In this document: positions 1-8,861 of the stretch, in pieces
How positions within the stretch are numbered: the stretch's first letter is position 1
How the letters are laid out: the number at the start of each line of letters is the position of its first letter
Assembly (NCBI GenBank): GCA_934717855.1
Contig: CAKUZI010000007.1
Coordinates: 1 to 64,000 of the forward strand
Direction: 5' to 3'
DNA from: an uncultured Candidatus Melainabacteria bacterium
GTDB taxonomy: Bacteria; Cyanobacteriota; Vampirovibrionia; Gastranaerophilales; Gastranaerophilaceae
DNA: 64,000 nucleotides
Position numbers and translations under genes: made by a program
Notes under the pieces: model-generated
What the model was told of the DNA's origin: nothing
Databases searched by the model: none
The model's input: the letters and a program-made list of their open reading frames with translations, nothing else

Positions 1-1
1 T

Positions 2-421
2 GGACGTGATTTAAAAGTTTATAGTGATATGTTATTTTATTTTCAAGGTGCTTGGGATAAAGAAGAAAGTAAAAGGCGAGATTTGTGTTATTTGGGTGTA
101 AGTTTGTGGGGAAACGAATATCGATATTGTGCAGGATTACATAAAGCACAATGTGGGATAATAAATCCCAAACAAGGACGCATAGATAAAGAAAATAAAA
201 TAAAAGGGTTTAAATATTTAAGTGATAATTACGGCTGGCTCTTTAATCAGGAAAGCTGTTGCATATGGAATGGTTATAGCTATGATAAAGAGATGTATTT
301 GTATAAAAAACTTGATGTGTCTAATTTATCCGTTGAAGAATTATCAAAAAAGACTATTCAAGATTTAGAATTAATATATTTTTACATAGAACCTATGAGG
401 AATAAATCATGTCCAGATTAA
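2..421 (+). CDS. Hypothetical protein, 5'-truncated by the window edge
   Basis: The frame is open from base 2, and the first in-frame ATG is at 29, so the gene very probably begins left of the window. About 139 residues are visible. They are rich in Trp, Tyr and Cys, with no transmembrane stretch and no motif I recognise. The 3' end overlaps the start of the WYL regulator by 13 bases, which suggests the two are translated together. Because WYL regulators often control defence operons, this could be the last structural gene of such a system, but that is inference from position only. Function unknown. Confidence 0.7.
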   Translation, partial: GRDLKVYSDMLFYFQGAWDKEESKRRDLCYLGVSLWGNEYRYCAGLHKAQCGIINPKQGRIDKENKIKGFKYLSDNYGWLFNQESCCIWNGYSYDKEMYLYKKLDVSNLSVEELSKKTIQDLELIYFYIEPMRNKSCPD

Positions 422-1383
422 ACAAAACAGAACAAATTATTGAACTTGCAATGATGTTTCAAAACAGTTATTGCGGACTTTGTATAGAAGATATTGAACA
501 TCACTTTGAATGTTCCAGACGTTCTGCCGAAAGAATGAAAGCATTACTATTTGATCTGTTCCCAGAAAAGGTTGAAGAAGTTCCAACTTCTGAGAAAAAG
601 AAACGCTGGAGATTTGTCAAAGGTGCAATGAATGCTTTGATTTCATTTACAGCAGATGATTTTGCTAATCTTGAATACTTGAAAGGTTTGTCGAATGACG
701 AAAACAAACGAAAAGAACTAGACGAACTCATTGCAAAAATCAAGGCATTAACACCTCAAAAGAATTTGCAATCTCTTGATACAGATGTTTCTGCAATTAT
801 GGAATCAGAGGGTTTTGCCGTTAGGCAGTATTCAGGTGTAAACATTGAGCCAAAGATTTTAGAAGAGCTTAGAACTTCAATGCTTGCATTTAAAAAGATT
901 CAATTTAACTATCCGGTAAAAGGAGAAATAAAAACAATTACACTTAATCCATACGGACTTGTTATTGCTGATAAATACTATCTTGTTGGTTACAATGAGT
1001 ATGTAGGGGATTTAAGACAGTATAGAGTTGACAAAATCAGCAACTTAACAATACTAGATGAATATTTTGAAAAAGATGAAAAGTTTTCATTGACAGAATA
1101 TAGCAACAATTCATTTGGCGTTTATCAAGAAAAAACTATTGACATTGTTCTTGAATTTGACAAATCTGTAGCCAATGATGTCTTGAATTATCATTTTCAT
1201 CCAACACAAAAAATAAAAACATTGGAGAACGGCAATATTCAAGTGAAATTCACATCAGGTGGAACTTATGCGATTTGCCATGAACTTTTCAAATGGGGTT
1301 GTAGTGTCAAAATTCAAAAGCCAGTTGAATTGAAAAATTACTACAAAAGATGCCTAACTGATGTATTGAATAATATAAAGTAG
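409..1383 (+). CDS. WYL-domain transcriptional regulator
   Basis: A 324-aa protein with an N-terminal winged-helix region (about residues 5-70, including CSRRSAERM as a recognition-helix candidate), a central WYL fold (about 150-230, with NPYGLVIADKYYLVGYN and LRQYRVDKI) and a C-terminal WCX-like extension. WYL proteins are one-component regulators that sense nucleic acid or nucleotide ligands and often control phage-defence operons (BrxR/CapW-like). A GAGG Shine-Dalgarno sits about 10 bases before the ATG at 409. It overlaps the preceding gene by 13 bases and converges on the HigBA-type pair. Family call is firm; the regulated target is not known. Confidence 0.88.
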   Translation: MSRLNKTEQIIELAMMFQNSYCGLCIEDIEHHFECSRRSAERMKALLFDLFPEKVEEVPTSEKKKRWRFVKGAMNALISFTADDFANLEYLKGLSNDENKRKELDELIAKIKALTPQKNLQSLDTDVSAIMESEGFAVRQYSGVNIEPKILEELRTSMLAFKKIQFNYPVKGEIKTITLNPYGLVIADKYYLVGYNEYVGDLRQYRVDKISNLTILDEYFEKDEKFSLTEYSNNSFGVYQEKTIDIVLEFDKSVANDVLNYHFHPTQKIKTLENGNIQVKFTSGGTYAICHELFKWGCSVKIQKPVELKNYYKRCLTDVLNNIK

Positions 1384-1384
1384 T

Positions 1385-1705
1385 TTATGCAACCTCCAAT
1401 TCATAGCCTAATTCTTGAAAAATTTTAACGATAGTAGAGAATTTAGGTTCTTTTTCAGATTTAAAAATACTGTAAAGATGAGTTCTGGACATCCCAACTT
1501 TTTCTGCAAACCCAGAAACTGTATCTTTCGCTTTAATAACTATTTCTAATGCCCGATAAAATGAATTAAAATCTCCATCTTCAAGATAATCTTTTAAACT
1601 GGCATTCAAGTATAATTTGATATCTTCATCAGATTTTAAATCATTCACTATGTAATTTTCTAAATCAAGCGTATGTTTTAATTCTTTCATTGTAAGTTTC
1701 TCCAT
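1385..1705 (-). CDS. HigA-like antitoxin (XRE-type HTH)
   Basis: A 106-aa helix-turn-helix protein. The HTH is in the C-terminal half (about residues 62-100: VSGFAEKVGMSRTHLYSIF followed by FSTIVKIFQELG), the layout of the 'addiction module antidote' HigA/TIGR02684-type family. It neutralises the upstream RelE-fold toxin and, as in other such pairs, probably represses the operon. It is encoded second, after the toxin, and overlaps it by 19 bases. The toxin-first order is typical for HigBA. Confidence 0.85.
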   Translation of the reverse strand: MEKLTMKELKHTLDLENYIVNDLKSDEDIKLYLNASLKDYLEDGDFNSFYRALEIVIKAKDTVSGFAEKVGMSRTHLYSIFKSEKEPKFSTIVKIFQELGYELEVA

Positions 1706-2010
1706 TCTTGAAGTATACTTTTTGCTTTTTCAATATCCTTTGATTGGGTAGATTTATCTCCACCATTTATTAACAAAACAATTATATTATCAACTTCTGT
1801 ATAGTAAATCCGATAACCGGAGCCAAATTTCAATCGGAGTTCAGATATTTCATTATCGATCTTTTTATGATCACCAAAATTATTTTCCAATAACCTGGTT
1901 AATCTACTTTGGACTCTGGCTTTTGTAGTTTTATCCAATGAATCCATCCATTCAATAAATGGAATCTTGTCATTTGCAAGTTGGGCAATTTTGATAATTC
2001 GTTGTTCCAT
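1687..2010 (-). CDS. RelE/ParE-superfamily toxin, HigB-like
   Basis: A 107-aa toxin of the 'addiction module killer protein' type. Diagnostic segments are IPFIEWMDSLD, the RVQSRLTRL helix, and LRLKFGSGYRIYYTE leading into IIVLLINGGDKSTQ near residues 70-95. These proteins are ribosome-dependent or free mRNA endonucleases that arrest translation when the antitoxin is lost. It is the first gene of the pair, and its 3' end overlaps the antitoxin start by 19 bases. The region 2011-2130 upstream is very AT-rich and probably holds divergent promoters for this pair and the ABC-3C-like operon. Confidence 0.85.
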   Translation of the reverse strand: MEQRIIKIAQLANDKIPFIEWMDSLDKTTKARVQSRLTRLLENNFGDHKKIDNEISELRLKFGSGYRIYYTEVDNIIVLLINGGDKSTQSKDIEKAKSILQEWRNLQ

Positions 2011-2130
2011 ACTTATATTGTATTCTATGGCAGACAGGTTGTCAATACTAGTGTAATTTATGTTTTAAGAATAATAGTTTAAATATCTACAATAATTGTG
2101 AAATTTATTTTTTTACTGTAAAATTAGCAT

Positions 2131-3213
2131 ATGGTGGAAAGTATTCATTTAATAGATATTATAGAACCAACATTTGAAAAAATAAGTAATGCTGAATTAT
2201 TAAATGAAGGCGTTGAAATTTTACCTGAGGATAAGTTATCATTATTTGACGATAAAAAATTTGAAAAATTTGTAGAGGCATGGGCTTTTGGTTGTCAAAG
2301 TGAAAAATATTCACATGTTAAAAAAATGGGTGGAGCAAATGATAAAGGTATAGATATTATATGTTACTATCCTGATGAGAATATTGATATATATCAATGC
2401 AAAAAATACCAATCTGCGATAACTCCAACTGATTTTTATTTAGAATTAGGTAAATTGATTTACTATTCTTTCAATAATTTTTATCCTATTCCCAATAATT
2501 ATTATATTGTATCACCAAAGGGAATAGGACCAAAATTAGCTCATTTAATGAATGATAATAAATTAGCACAGGCTTTAATAGAGAACTGGGATCAATACTG
2601 CAAATCTCAAATTACAAAAACAAATGATATTGAATTAAATGAAGAATTAAAAACTTATATCAAAAATTTTAATTTTAAAATTATTTCTGAATTAGATATA
2701 AAAAATGTAATTGCTGAATTTAAAGATTGTAAATATTTTTCGTATTTCTTTGGTCTAAAATTGCTTAAAAAACCGGAATTGGAAAAAATCCCAACAGGTA
2801 TTCAAAGTCATGAAATAAATTATGTTCATAAATTATTTGAAGCATATGGCAGTGTTGATCATACTGAAATAAGGGATAAAGATACTTTAAATGATAATTT
2901 TAGAAAACATTTTGAACGTCAGAGGACTTGTTTTTATTCTGCAGAAAGTTTAAGAGTTTTTACGGAGAAATCTTTTTACAGTAATGATCCATATATTGAA
3001 TTGCGCAATCAAATTCTAATTCCTGTTGATTCTAAAATACTTATTAAGAATTATCAAAATGGACTAGAAAAATTGGAAGATGCGATTTCTGTTGCTGCTT
3101 CAATAACTATTAGAAATAATCCCCTTCAAAATATAACAACCTTAATAGATCAGTTGGGAGTTTTGCATCAAAGGGCAAATGATGACGATGATTTTAGGTG
3201 GGTAAATGAATAA
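2131..3213 (+). CDS. ABC-3C-like system protein with Mrr-like nuclease domain
   Basis: A 360-aa protein. Residues about 40-130 look like a restriction-endonuclease-fold domain: FEKFVEAWAFGC, then GID at 73-75, then YQCKKY around 89-93 as a QxK variant of the PD-(D/E)XK motif, as in Mrr-like nucleases. The segment ITPTDFYLELGKLIYY follows. This sequence type is known to me from the effector/C-terminal component of ABC three-component (ABC-3C) conflict systems. The C-terminal half is helical and unassigned. It overlaps the next gene by 8 bases and heads a three-gene operon with a small middle component and an SMC-like ATPase. Predicted role: DNA-cleaving effector against invading DNA. Confidence 0.72.
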   Translation: MVESIHLIDIIEPTFEKISNAELLNEGVEILPEDKLSLFDDKKFEKFVEAWAFGCQSEKYSHVKKMGGANDKGIDIICYYPDENIDIYQCKKYQSAITPTDFYLELGKLIYYSFNNFYPIPNNYYIVSPKGIGPKLAHLMNDNKLAQALIENWDQYCKSQITKTNDIELNEELKTYIKNFNFKIISELDIKNVIAEFKDCKYFSYFFGLKLLKKPELEKIPTGIQSHEINYVHKLFEAYGSVDHTEIRDKDTLNDNFRKHFERQRTCFYSAESLRVFTEKSFYSNDPYIELRNQILIPVDSKILIKNYQNGLEKLEDAISVAASITIRNNPLQNITTLIDQLGVLHQRANDDDDFRWVNE

Positions 3214-3694
3214 TAGTATTAGTATTGTAGAAACAGCATTAAGAATTTCTCTTTTGTTATTAACTGTAAAAAAAGAAATGAGTCTGGAACGAATTACATG
3301 TTATGATTTTATGACTTCATATTTGAATGATTACAATTGTAAACAGGAAAATTTAGAAGCAATTTCACCTTTTGAAAAAGAAGAATTTATTATTAAATCA
3401 GAAATTGTTACGAATAGTTTAAAATTTTTGCTATCGTATAATTTGATTAGTGTTTCTTATAATGAAACAGGAATATATTACAAATCAAATGATATGTCTA
3501 AATATTTTGTAGATTTATTAAAAAGTTTATATAAGTCTAAAATAATCAAGCAAGTTTTATGGCTAGAAAATAATTATTCTAATTATTCTGATATTGAGTT
3601 AGAAAATTTGATTACCAATGTATTAAATTCTAAAAGTCCTACATTTATTCAGTATGGATTAATTGATAAGGAGCATTTTAAATATGCAAAATAA
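3206..3694 (+). CDS. ABC-3C-like middle component
   Basis: A 162-aa, mainly helical protein with winged-helix character (VTNSLKFLLSYNLISVSYNE near residues 70-92). Length, sequence character and position between the nuclease-like protein and the ATPase match the small 'middle component' (MC2-like) of ABC-3C systems, thought to bridge ATPase and effector. It overlaps the upstream gene by 8 bases and the ATPase start by 11, so the three genes are almost certainly translationally coupled. Assignment rests largely on context. Confidence 0.6.
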   Translation: MNNSISIVETALRISLLLLTVKKEMSLERITCYDFMTSYLNDYNCKQENLEAISPFEKEEFIIKSEIVTNSLKFLLSYNLISVSYNETGIYYKSNDMSKYFVDLLKSLYKSKIIKQVLWLENNYSNYSDIELENLITNVLNSKSPTFIQYGLIDKEHFKYAK

Positions 3695-5486
3695 ACTTTT
3701 TTTAAGAGAATTAAGAAGTGTAAAAGATAATGGAGAATTTGTAAGTGTAACATTTACAAATGGTTTAAATGTTATCTCTGGAATATCCAATACTGGTAAA
3801 TCTTACATTTTACAATGTATAGATTATGTATTAGGAGCTCAAACAAAGCCAAAAGTCTTAAAAAATTATAGTACTACTTATAAATATTTATTGTTACAGA
3901 TTGAATGCTCAAATGGTAATAAATTCGTCCTTAAAAGAGATTTTGAAGGCAAAAATTCATCAAAAGTTTTTTTATATCATTGTGACATTGACAAAGTAGA
4001 AAATTGTGAAGGTTTAAAATTAACTGCTAAAAAAAGTAATTCAGAAAATTTATCAGATATAATTCTAAAAAAAATAGACTTAGATAAGGTTGAATTATTA
4101 GGTAATAAAAAAACAGGTGAAAATTGTTATTTATCATTAAGACTTTTACTTAATTTTATTTTAATTGATGAAGTATCAATTATACAAGTTAACTCGCCAA
4201 TTTATAAAAATGGTTATAATAAAGCATTAAAAGAATCTTTGTTTAAATATTTAATTTCTGGAGAAGATAATTCTTCTCAAAAAATAACGGTTGATTCTGC
4301 TCAAATTTATAAAGCTAAACTTCAAGCAAAAATTTCAATGTTAGAAAAACTAATAAATAAAAATTTAGAAGAAATTAAATCTTTGAAAACTAATGATGAA
4401 TTTATTGATATAGAATCAAAACTCAAAGAATTGAAAGAGCAAATTGAAAAAACTTCAAGAGCAATTGAGGAACATTATGAAAAGAAAAATAAAGTTCAAT
4501 ATGAATTAGAAATAAAACAAAATAAATACATTGAAATTTCTAGATTAATTAATAAATATAATTTACTAAAAGAATTTTATAATAATAATATAGAACGTTA
4601 TAATTTTATCGCAGAAGGAACATACTATTTAGAACAATTAAACAATGACGTAGAGTGTCCAATCTGTCACCAACACCAAATTTCTCAAAATATTAATACT
4701 TCAGCAATAAAGATGGCTTGTAAAGCAGAAGCACAAAAAAATATTTTCAAACTAACGGAACTAGATGAAATTATAGAAAATTCAAATAAAGAAAAAGAAT
4801 CTTTAGAAAAAGAATTTGCTTCATATAAGATTATTATGCAAAATCTAGAAACTAAACTTAACAAGGAGTTATTACCTTCAAGCAATTTACTAAAAAATGC
4901 TTTTAATAATATTCTATTATTACAAAATAATAAAAATAAAAAAGAATGGTTACAAAATGAAAATTATAACTATAGAAATTTAAAACAAGAATACGAAAAT
5001 GCTATTGAAAATTACAAATCAAGCACTTTTGAACAAAAAATTTCTTCTGAAGCATATATTAATTTTGCTGATGAAATTACCAAAACCTTAAAGGCTTGGA
5101 ATTACATAGATGAGCATGACTGTATTGATTTTCATGAAAAAGAAATGGATATTTGTATAAATGGTGAACCAAGAAAAAATACTGGGAAAGGACATCGCGC
5201 ATTAACATATACGGCATTTATTATAAGTTTATTAAAATTTGCAAAAAAACATATCGGATTTGTTATGATAGATTCACCTCTTTTAAATTTGCGAGAAGTT
5301 GATAAAAACAACCCGACAGTTAGTCCTGAAATAAAAAATGCTTTTTGGAAAGATTTAGCTGAGACAAAGAATGATTCGCAAATTATAATTATAGAAAATA
5401 ATGAACCTCCTATTAATATCCAACAAAAAATTAATTATATAAAATTTACAAATGATGAAACAATTGGTCGAAGGGGTTTTTATTAA
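3684..5486 (+). CDS. SMC/Rad50-like ATPase of an ABC-3C-like system
   Basis: About 600 aa with the ABC/SMC layout: an N-terminal Walker A-like GISNTGKSYILQ (about residues 33-44 from the chosen start), a long coiled coil (about 210-460) interrupted by a CPICHQ half-site resembling a Rad50 zinc hook or its relic, and a C-terminal Walker B FVMIDSPLL preceded by TGKGHRALTYTAF as a signature-like region. I start at ATG 3684, not the upstream TTG at 3663, because AAGGAG lies about 10 bases before 3684. It is the third gene of the operon. The ATPase is predicted to sense invader DNA and license the nuclease component. Confidence 0.75.
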   Translation: MQNKLFLRELRSVKDNGEFVSVTFTNGLNVISGISNTGKSYILQCIDYVLGAQTKPKVLKNYSTTYKYLLLQIECSNGNKFVLKRDFEGKNSSKVFLYHCDIDKVENCEGLKLTAKKSNSENLSDIILKKIDLDKVELLGNKKTGENCYLSLRLLLNFILIDEVSIIQVNSPIYKNGYNKALKESLFKYLISGEDNSSQKITVDSAQIYKAKLQAKISMLEKLINKNLEEIKSLKTNDEFIDIESKLKELKEQIEKTSRAIEEHYEKKNKVQYELEIKQNKYIEISRLINKYNLLKEFYNNNIERYNFIAEGTYYLEQLNNDVECPICHQHQISQNINTSAIKMACKAEAQKNIFKLTELDEIIENSNKEKESLEKEFASYKIIMQNLETKLNKELLPSSNLLKNAFNNILLLQNNKNKKEWLQNENYNYRNLKQEYENAIENYKSSTFEQKISSEAYINFADEITKTLKAWNYIDEHDCIDFHEKEMDICINGEPRKNTGKGHRALTYTAFIISLLKFAKKHIGFVMIDSPLLNLREVDKNNPTVSPEIKNAFWKDLAETKNDSQIIIIENNEPPINIQQKINYIKFTNDETIGRRGFY

Positions 5487-5541
5487 TAAAGATAGAAGTT
5501 TTAAACTATATTATAATAATTTTTAATGTTACTATTCAAGT

Positions 5542-6465
5542 ATGAAAAATAAAGTTGTAAATAGTACAATTGGTACAATAAGTAAAGATTTAAAACTTTC
5601 TATGAAGACAATCTCAGAAGTGTCTAATACAGTAACTACAATGAAAGCTGCTTCTGATGCTATATCTAATACGGTTGCAACATTTCTTGCTTTCGAAAAA
5701 CTAACTAATCCTTTACATCAAATATGTAAATTTAATGATTATATAAGTATTATAAAAATTCCAGACTTGTATATTCCTAAGATTAGTCGTATTGCAGAAA
5801 CAATCAATAGTTTTCAAAATAACATTAAAAAAATCTGCACGAGTATGGATGAAATAAGTTCTATACTAGCTGAATATAACTATTTATTGCCATTGACATT
5901 ACCTCTTGGTGTTTATTCAGATTTATTAGAATATTTAAATAATACAAAAGAGAGTGCCAATAGAGAAAAAGAAATAGACAACCTTCTTTTAAAACTTTTT
6001 TCATATAAAAAATGGGAAATGGCATCTGAAATTGTAAGTAAACTCAATAATAATGATAAAATAAATACTAAAAGAATTGTAATCTTAGAAGATTGTATTA
6101 AAGTTTTAAAACGTAATAGTCGAAAAACTGCTGCAAATACAATTTTACCGGTTTTAATTGCTCAGATTGATGGTATTTGGGTTGATATACTCGGTTCGAA
6201 AGATAAAGATAAATTAAAAAATACTATTAAAAATATGAAAAATGATAAATATGCTAATCCAGCAAGAGAACTTTTGGTTGATATTTTATTTCAATATACA
6301 AGAACAGCGATTCCTGTTAAATCGGATTTTTGCAGAAATAAAATATTACACGGTGAAGAAGTCGAATATGGTTCAATTAATAACGTAATTAGAGCTTTTT
6401 TAATTATAGAATTTCTAGATTCTATAAAAACCGATGATGAAGTTAATGAAAAAATCACTGTGTAA
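5542..6465 (+). CDS. HEPN-type protein, likely defence effector or regulator
   Basis: A 307-aa all-helical protein. The C-terminal region carries FCRNKILHGEEVEYGS, an RX4H motif in a helical context followed by NVIRAFLIIEFLDSI, which is the usual look of a HEPN RNase-type domain with an (R/K)NxxLHG core. The N-terminal 120 residues are amphipathic helix with many Thr/Ser and no clear fold. It lies 55 bases after the ABC-3C-like ATPase on the same strand. It could be a fourth component or an independent toxin. HEPN proteins typically cleave RNA, but activity here is inference. Confidence 0.55.
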   Translation: MKNKVVNSTIGTISKDLKLSMKTISEVSNTVTTMKAASDAISNTVATFLAFEKLTNPLHQICKFNDYISIIKIPDLYIPKISRIAETINSFQNNIKKICTSMDEISSILAEYNYLLPLTLPLGVYSDLLEYLNNTKESANREKEIDNLLLKLFSYKKWEMASEIVSKLNNNDKINTKRIVILEDCIKVLKRNSRKTAANTILPVLIAQIDGIWVDILGSKDKDKLKNTIKNMKNDKYANPARELLVDILFQYTRTAIPVKSDFCRNKILHGEEVEYGSINNVIRAFLIIEFLDSIKTDDEVNEKITV

Positions 6466-6761
6466 ACAAAATCATCATTTCCCTGCAAATTCCCTGTTAA
6501 TTGATGTAGGGAATTATGCTATAAATAGTTGATATGCCTAGAAATTACAATGAAAATAATGTATAAATTGCTAAAAAACTTGTAAATTCCCAGTAAAAAT
6601 GTTATTATCAGGGAAAGAGAACAGAGCCTGTTGCTCACTGGACTGTTCGCTCCATTTATAAAAAATCATAATAACAATCTTTACAGAAACCTAAAATAGG
6701 TGTTATAATTGTAGTATAAAATTAAAATATAAAGGTTATTAATTTATGGTACAATTAAAGT
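6466..6761. other. AT-rich intergenic stretch with a small inverted repeat
   Basis: No gene is visible. The stretch contains several copies of the word TTCCCTG or its complement CAGGGAA, and a 6-bp inverted repeat GAACAG...CTGTTC around 6617-6650. The sequence is less AT-rich near the inverted repeat than around it. It may be a junction of past recombination; nothing firmer can be said. Confidence 0.3.
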
Positions 6762-7001
6762 ATGAAAATTTTTCTAACTGTAATAATTACATGTTTAATA
6801 ATCAGTATATTATTTTTAGGTGCAATATTAGGAGTTATGTATATATTGAAAGATGATAAAGATTTTTGTCTTGATAGCGGGATATGCATACAAGGTCAAA
6901 TAATAAATACAGGATACGAAAAAGTTGAAATAAATAAACAAAATTGCCTAAAATACAATTGGATCTGGAATGAAAAACAAAAATATTGTAAATTAAAATA
7001 A
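6762..7001 (+). CDS. Small membrane-anchored or secreted Cys-containing protein
   Basis: A 79-aa protein with one hydrophobic N-terminal segment (about residues 3-28, TVIITCLIISILFLG onward) that could be a signal anchor. A short extracytoplasmic tail follows, with four cysteines in two pairs (CLDSGIC and C-x11-C near the end), which suggests disulfides. No family recognised. It stands alone between the defence block and the terminator at 7138, and no strong Shine-Dalgarno is seen. Confidence 0.55.
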   Translation: MKIFLTVIITCLIISILFLGAILGVMYILKDDKDFCLDSGICIQGQIINTGYEKVEINKQNCLKYNWIWNEKQKYCKLK

Positions 7002-7137
7002 CAAATAAGTAACTAAGACAGATTATATTTACATCCAATCTGCACTATCAAAATTTCAAAAAGAGAATTTTGGAGAAATTTTTAGAAAAAAGAGCAAAAA
7101 TTTTGGAATAAAAATTCTCTAAATAAAATAAAATGCT

Positions 7138-7164
7138 AAAAACCGCCCTATTGAGGCGGTTTTT
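7138..7164. terminator. Bidirectional intrinsic terminator
   Basis: A 10-bp perfect stem AAAAACCGCC / GGCGGTTTTT with a 7-base loop, with T runs in both directions. It separates the small membrane protein from tRNA-Ser and could stop transcription from either side. Confidence 0.85.
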
Positions 7165-7207
7165 GTAAATTCTATCTTCACTTATGCTCTAAGTTTAGAC
7201 TAAAAAA

Positions 7208-7292
7208 CGGAGAGGGTGGGATTTGAACCCACGGTACATATTTGTACACAGACTTTCGAGATCCGCACCTTAAGCCACTCGGACACCTCTCC
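7208..7292 (-). tRNA. tRNA-Ser(CGA)
   Basis: On the minus strand the acceptor GGAGAGG pairs with CCTCTCC, followed by discriminator G. The anticodon stem CGGAT/GTCTG encloses loop CTCGAAA, giving anticodon CGA (reads UCG). A long variable arm and the T-arm GGTTCAAATCC are present, as expected for serine tRNA. CCA is not encoded; a T run follows the discriminator directly. Confidence 0.93.
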
Positions 7293-7393
7293 ATAAAATT
7301 ATTATAGATTAAAATTTCCATCATAGAAACTACTACAATTATATACTAATCAATATTACAAATAGCTTTAGCGTTTTTAAGCCTAAAGCACTA

Positions 7394-8407
7394 TTATTGA
7401 ACTTGCATTTCTTTTTCAAATCCAAACAACGAACTTACGGATTCATCATCGTGAATTCTTGCAATTGCAGTTCCCAATAGCGGAGCAACAGAAAGCTGTT
7501 TAATTTTAGCAGACATTTTATCCATATCCAAAGGAATTGTATTTGTTACAATACATTCTTTAATTGGCGCATTAGTCAATCTTTCGATTGCCGGCCCTGA
7601 GAACACCGGATGAACAGCGCATACATAAACCTCTTTAGCCCCCTCGCGTTTCAAAAGTTTTGAAGCTTCACAAATAGTTCCTGCCGTATCAATAATATCA
7701 TCAAACATTACGCAAATTTTATCTTTTACATCCCCAATAACGTGAGATGCAATTGCTTCATTATGTTTGTCACGACGCTTATCAATAATTGCAAGAGAAC
7801 AACCGATTGATTTTGCAAAATGTCTTGTTCTTTGAACCCCACCTGTGTCAGGGCTAACTGCAACCATATCATCAGGGTTCATATTCAAACTCTTAATATA
7901 ATTTGTTAGAATTGATGTTGCAAAAACGTGGTCTACAAGAATATTAAAGAAACCTTGGATCTGACCTGTGTGCAAATCCATTGCAAGAACTCTGTTTGCT
8001 CCTGCAGTTGTCAACAAATCAGCTACAAGTTTAGCAGTAATAGCCTCTCTGCCAGAAGTCTTTCTATCTTGTCTTGCATATCCGTAATAAGGAATTACAG
8101 CTGTAATTGTTTTTGCACTGGCACGTTTGAATGCGTCAATAATAATCAACAATTCCATCAAATTTTCATTAACTGGATTGCATAACGGTTGAATAATAAA
8201 AACATCATCTCCACGAACACTTTCCTTTACTTGAACATAAATTTCGCCGTCCGCAAAATTTTTCACAACCATTGGACCAATCGAAGTTCCAAGATAATCA
8301 GCAATTTCCTGAGCAAGTTTTGTATTAGAACGCCCCGCAAAAAGTTTAATATCATGTGTCGGGTTAATTGTACGTTCTAACTGCTGGAAAGTCATTTCTG
8401 CAACCAT
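7394..8407 (-). CDS. prs: Ribose-phosphate pyrophosphokinase (PRPP synthase)
   Basis: Converts ribose 5-phosphate and ATP to PRPP for purine, pyrimidine, His, Trp and NAD synthesis in the cytoplasm. At 337 aa it has the normal class I length. Visible hallmarks are LFAGRSNTKLAQEIA near the N terminus, the flexible-loop/ATP segment RQDRKTSGREAITAKLVAD, the divalent-metal site MDLHTGQIQGFF, and the PRPP-binding loop CVMFDDIIDTAGTI. A GAAAGGAAT Shine-Dalgarno precedes the ATG. It appears monocistronic, reading toward tRNA-Ser. Confidence 0.97.
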   Translation of the reverse strand: MVAEMTFQQLERTINPTHDIKLFAGRSNTKLAQEIADYLGTSIGPMVVKNFADGEIYVQVKESVRGDDVFIIQPLCNPVNENLMELLIIIDAFKRASAKTITAVIPYYGYARQDRKTSGREAITAKLVADLLTTAGANRVLAMDLHTGQIQGFFNILVDHVFATSILTNYIKSLNMNPDDMVAVSPDTGGVQRTRHFAKSIGCSLAIIDKRRDKHNEAIASHVIGDVKDKICVMFDDIIDTAGTICEASKLLKREGAKEVYVCAVHPVFSGPAIERLTNAPIKECIVTNTIPLDMDKMSAKIKQLSVAPLLGTAIARIHDDESVSSLFGFEKEMQVQ

Positions 8408-8531
8408 TATTTATTCCTTTCAAATTCTTAATGCATGAATATTATATTCTTTTTGAGCTATAAGCTCAATAATATTTTAAGTAATATTACTAAAACATGC
8501 ACAAAAAATTTTTTGCCAGTTTGTTTTTTGA

Positions 8532-8795
8532 TTACTTATCTACCATAGAAAAATCTTTCGGCAAATCTTTTTCAATAAGTTTTATAAATTCAGATGGTTT
8601 GATGTTTAAAGCTTCTGCAAGTTTGAATATTGTAGTTAGTTGAGGATCTTTCATTGCGCGTTCTATCGTACTGATTATAGAAACAGAAATATCTCCCTCA
8701 CATGCCAGAATAAATTGACTCTTTTCACCTCTAAGTTCTTTTGCATGTTTGGCTAGCAATTTCAAAATAATCTTTTTGTTTTCATCCAGTTGCAT
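8532..8795 (-). CDS. XRE-family HTH regulator
   Basis: An 87-aa protein consisting of a Cro/C1-type helix-turn-helix (about residues 12-70: ELRGEKSQFILACEGDIS, then ISTIERAMKDPQLTTIFKLA) plus a short tail. It is divergent from the small HAD gene at 8862. The shared promoter region contains the palindrome TTCGCGAA around 8833, a candidate operator. Target genes unknown. Confidence 0.8.
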   Translation of the reverse strand: MQLDENKKIILKLLAKHAKELRGEKSQFILACEGDISVSIISTIERAMKDPQLTTIFKLAEALNIKPSEFIKLIEKDLPKDFSMVDK

Positions 8796-8861
8796 TTTAT
8801 CATTTTATATGTATATTAAAATAATCGCTTTCGCGAACGTGATAACAAATTGGGATATTCT

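Noticed and set aside
501..743. 80-aa minus-strand ORF inside the WYL gene
   Set aside because: Antisense shadow of a well-supported gene, Ser/Phe-rich composition, no ribosome site.
7208..7292. tRNA-Ser as integration site of the left-hand defence block
   Set aside because: No second copy of the tRNA 3' end and no integrase is visible in 1-7200; the block may still be mobile by means outside the window.
8829..8845. Strong operator claim for TTCGCGAA in front of the HAD gene
   Set aside because: The 8-bp palindrome is suggestive, but flanks are not symmetric and no second copy is present, so it is only mentioned in the XRE entry.
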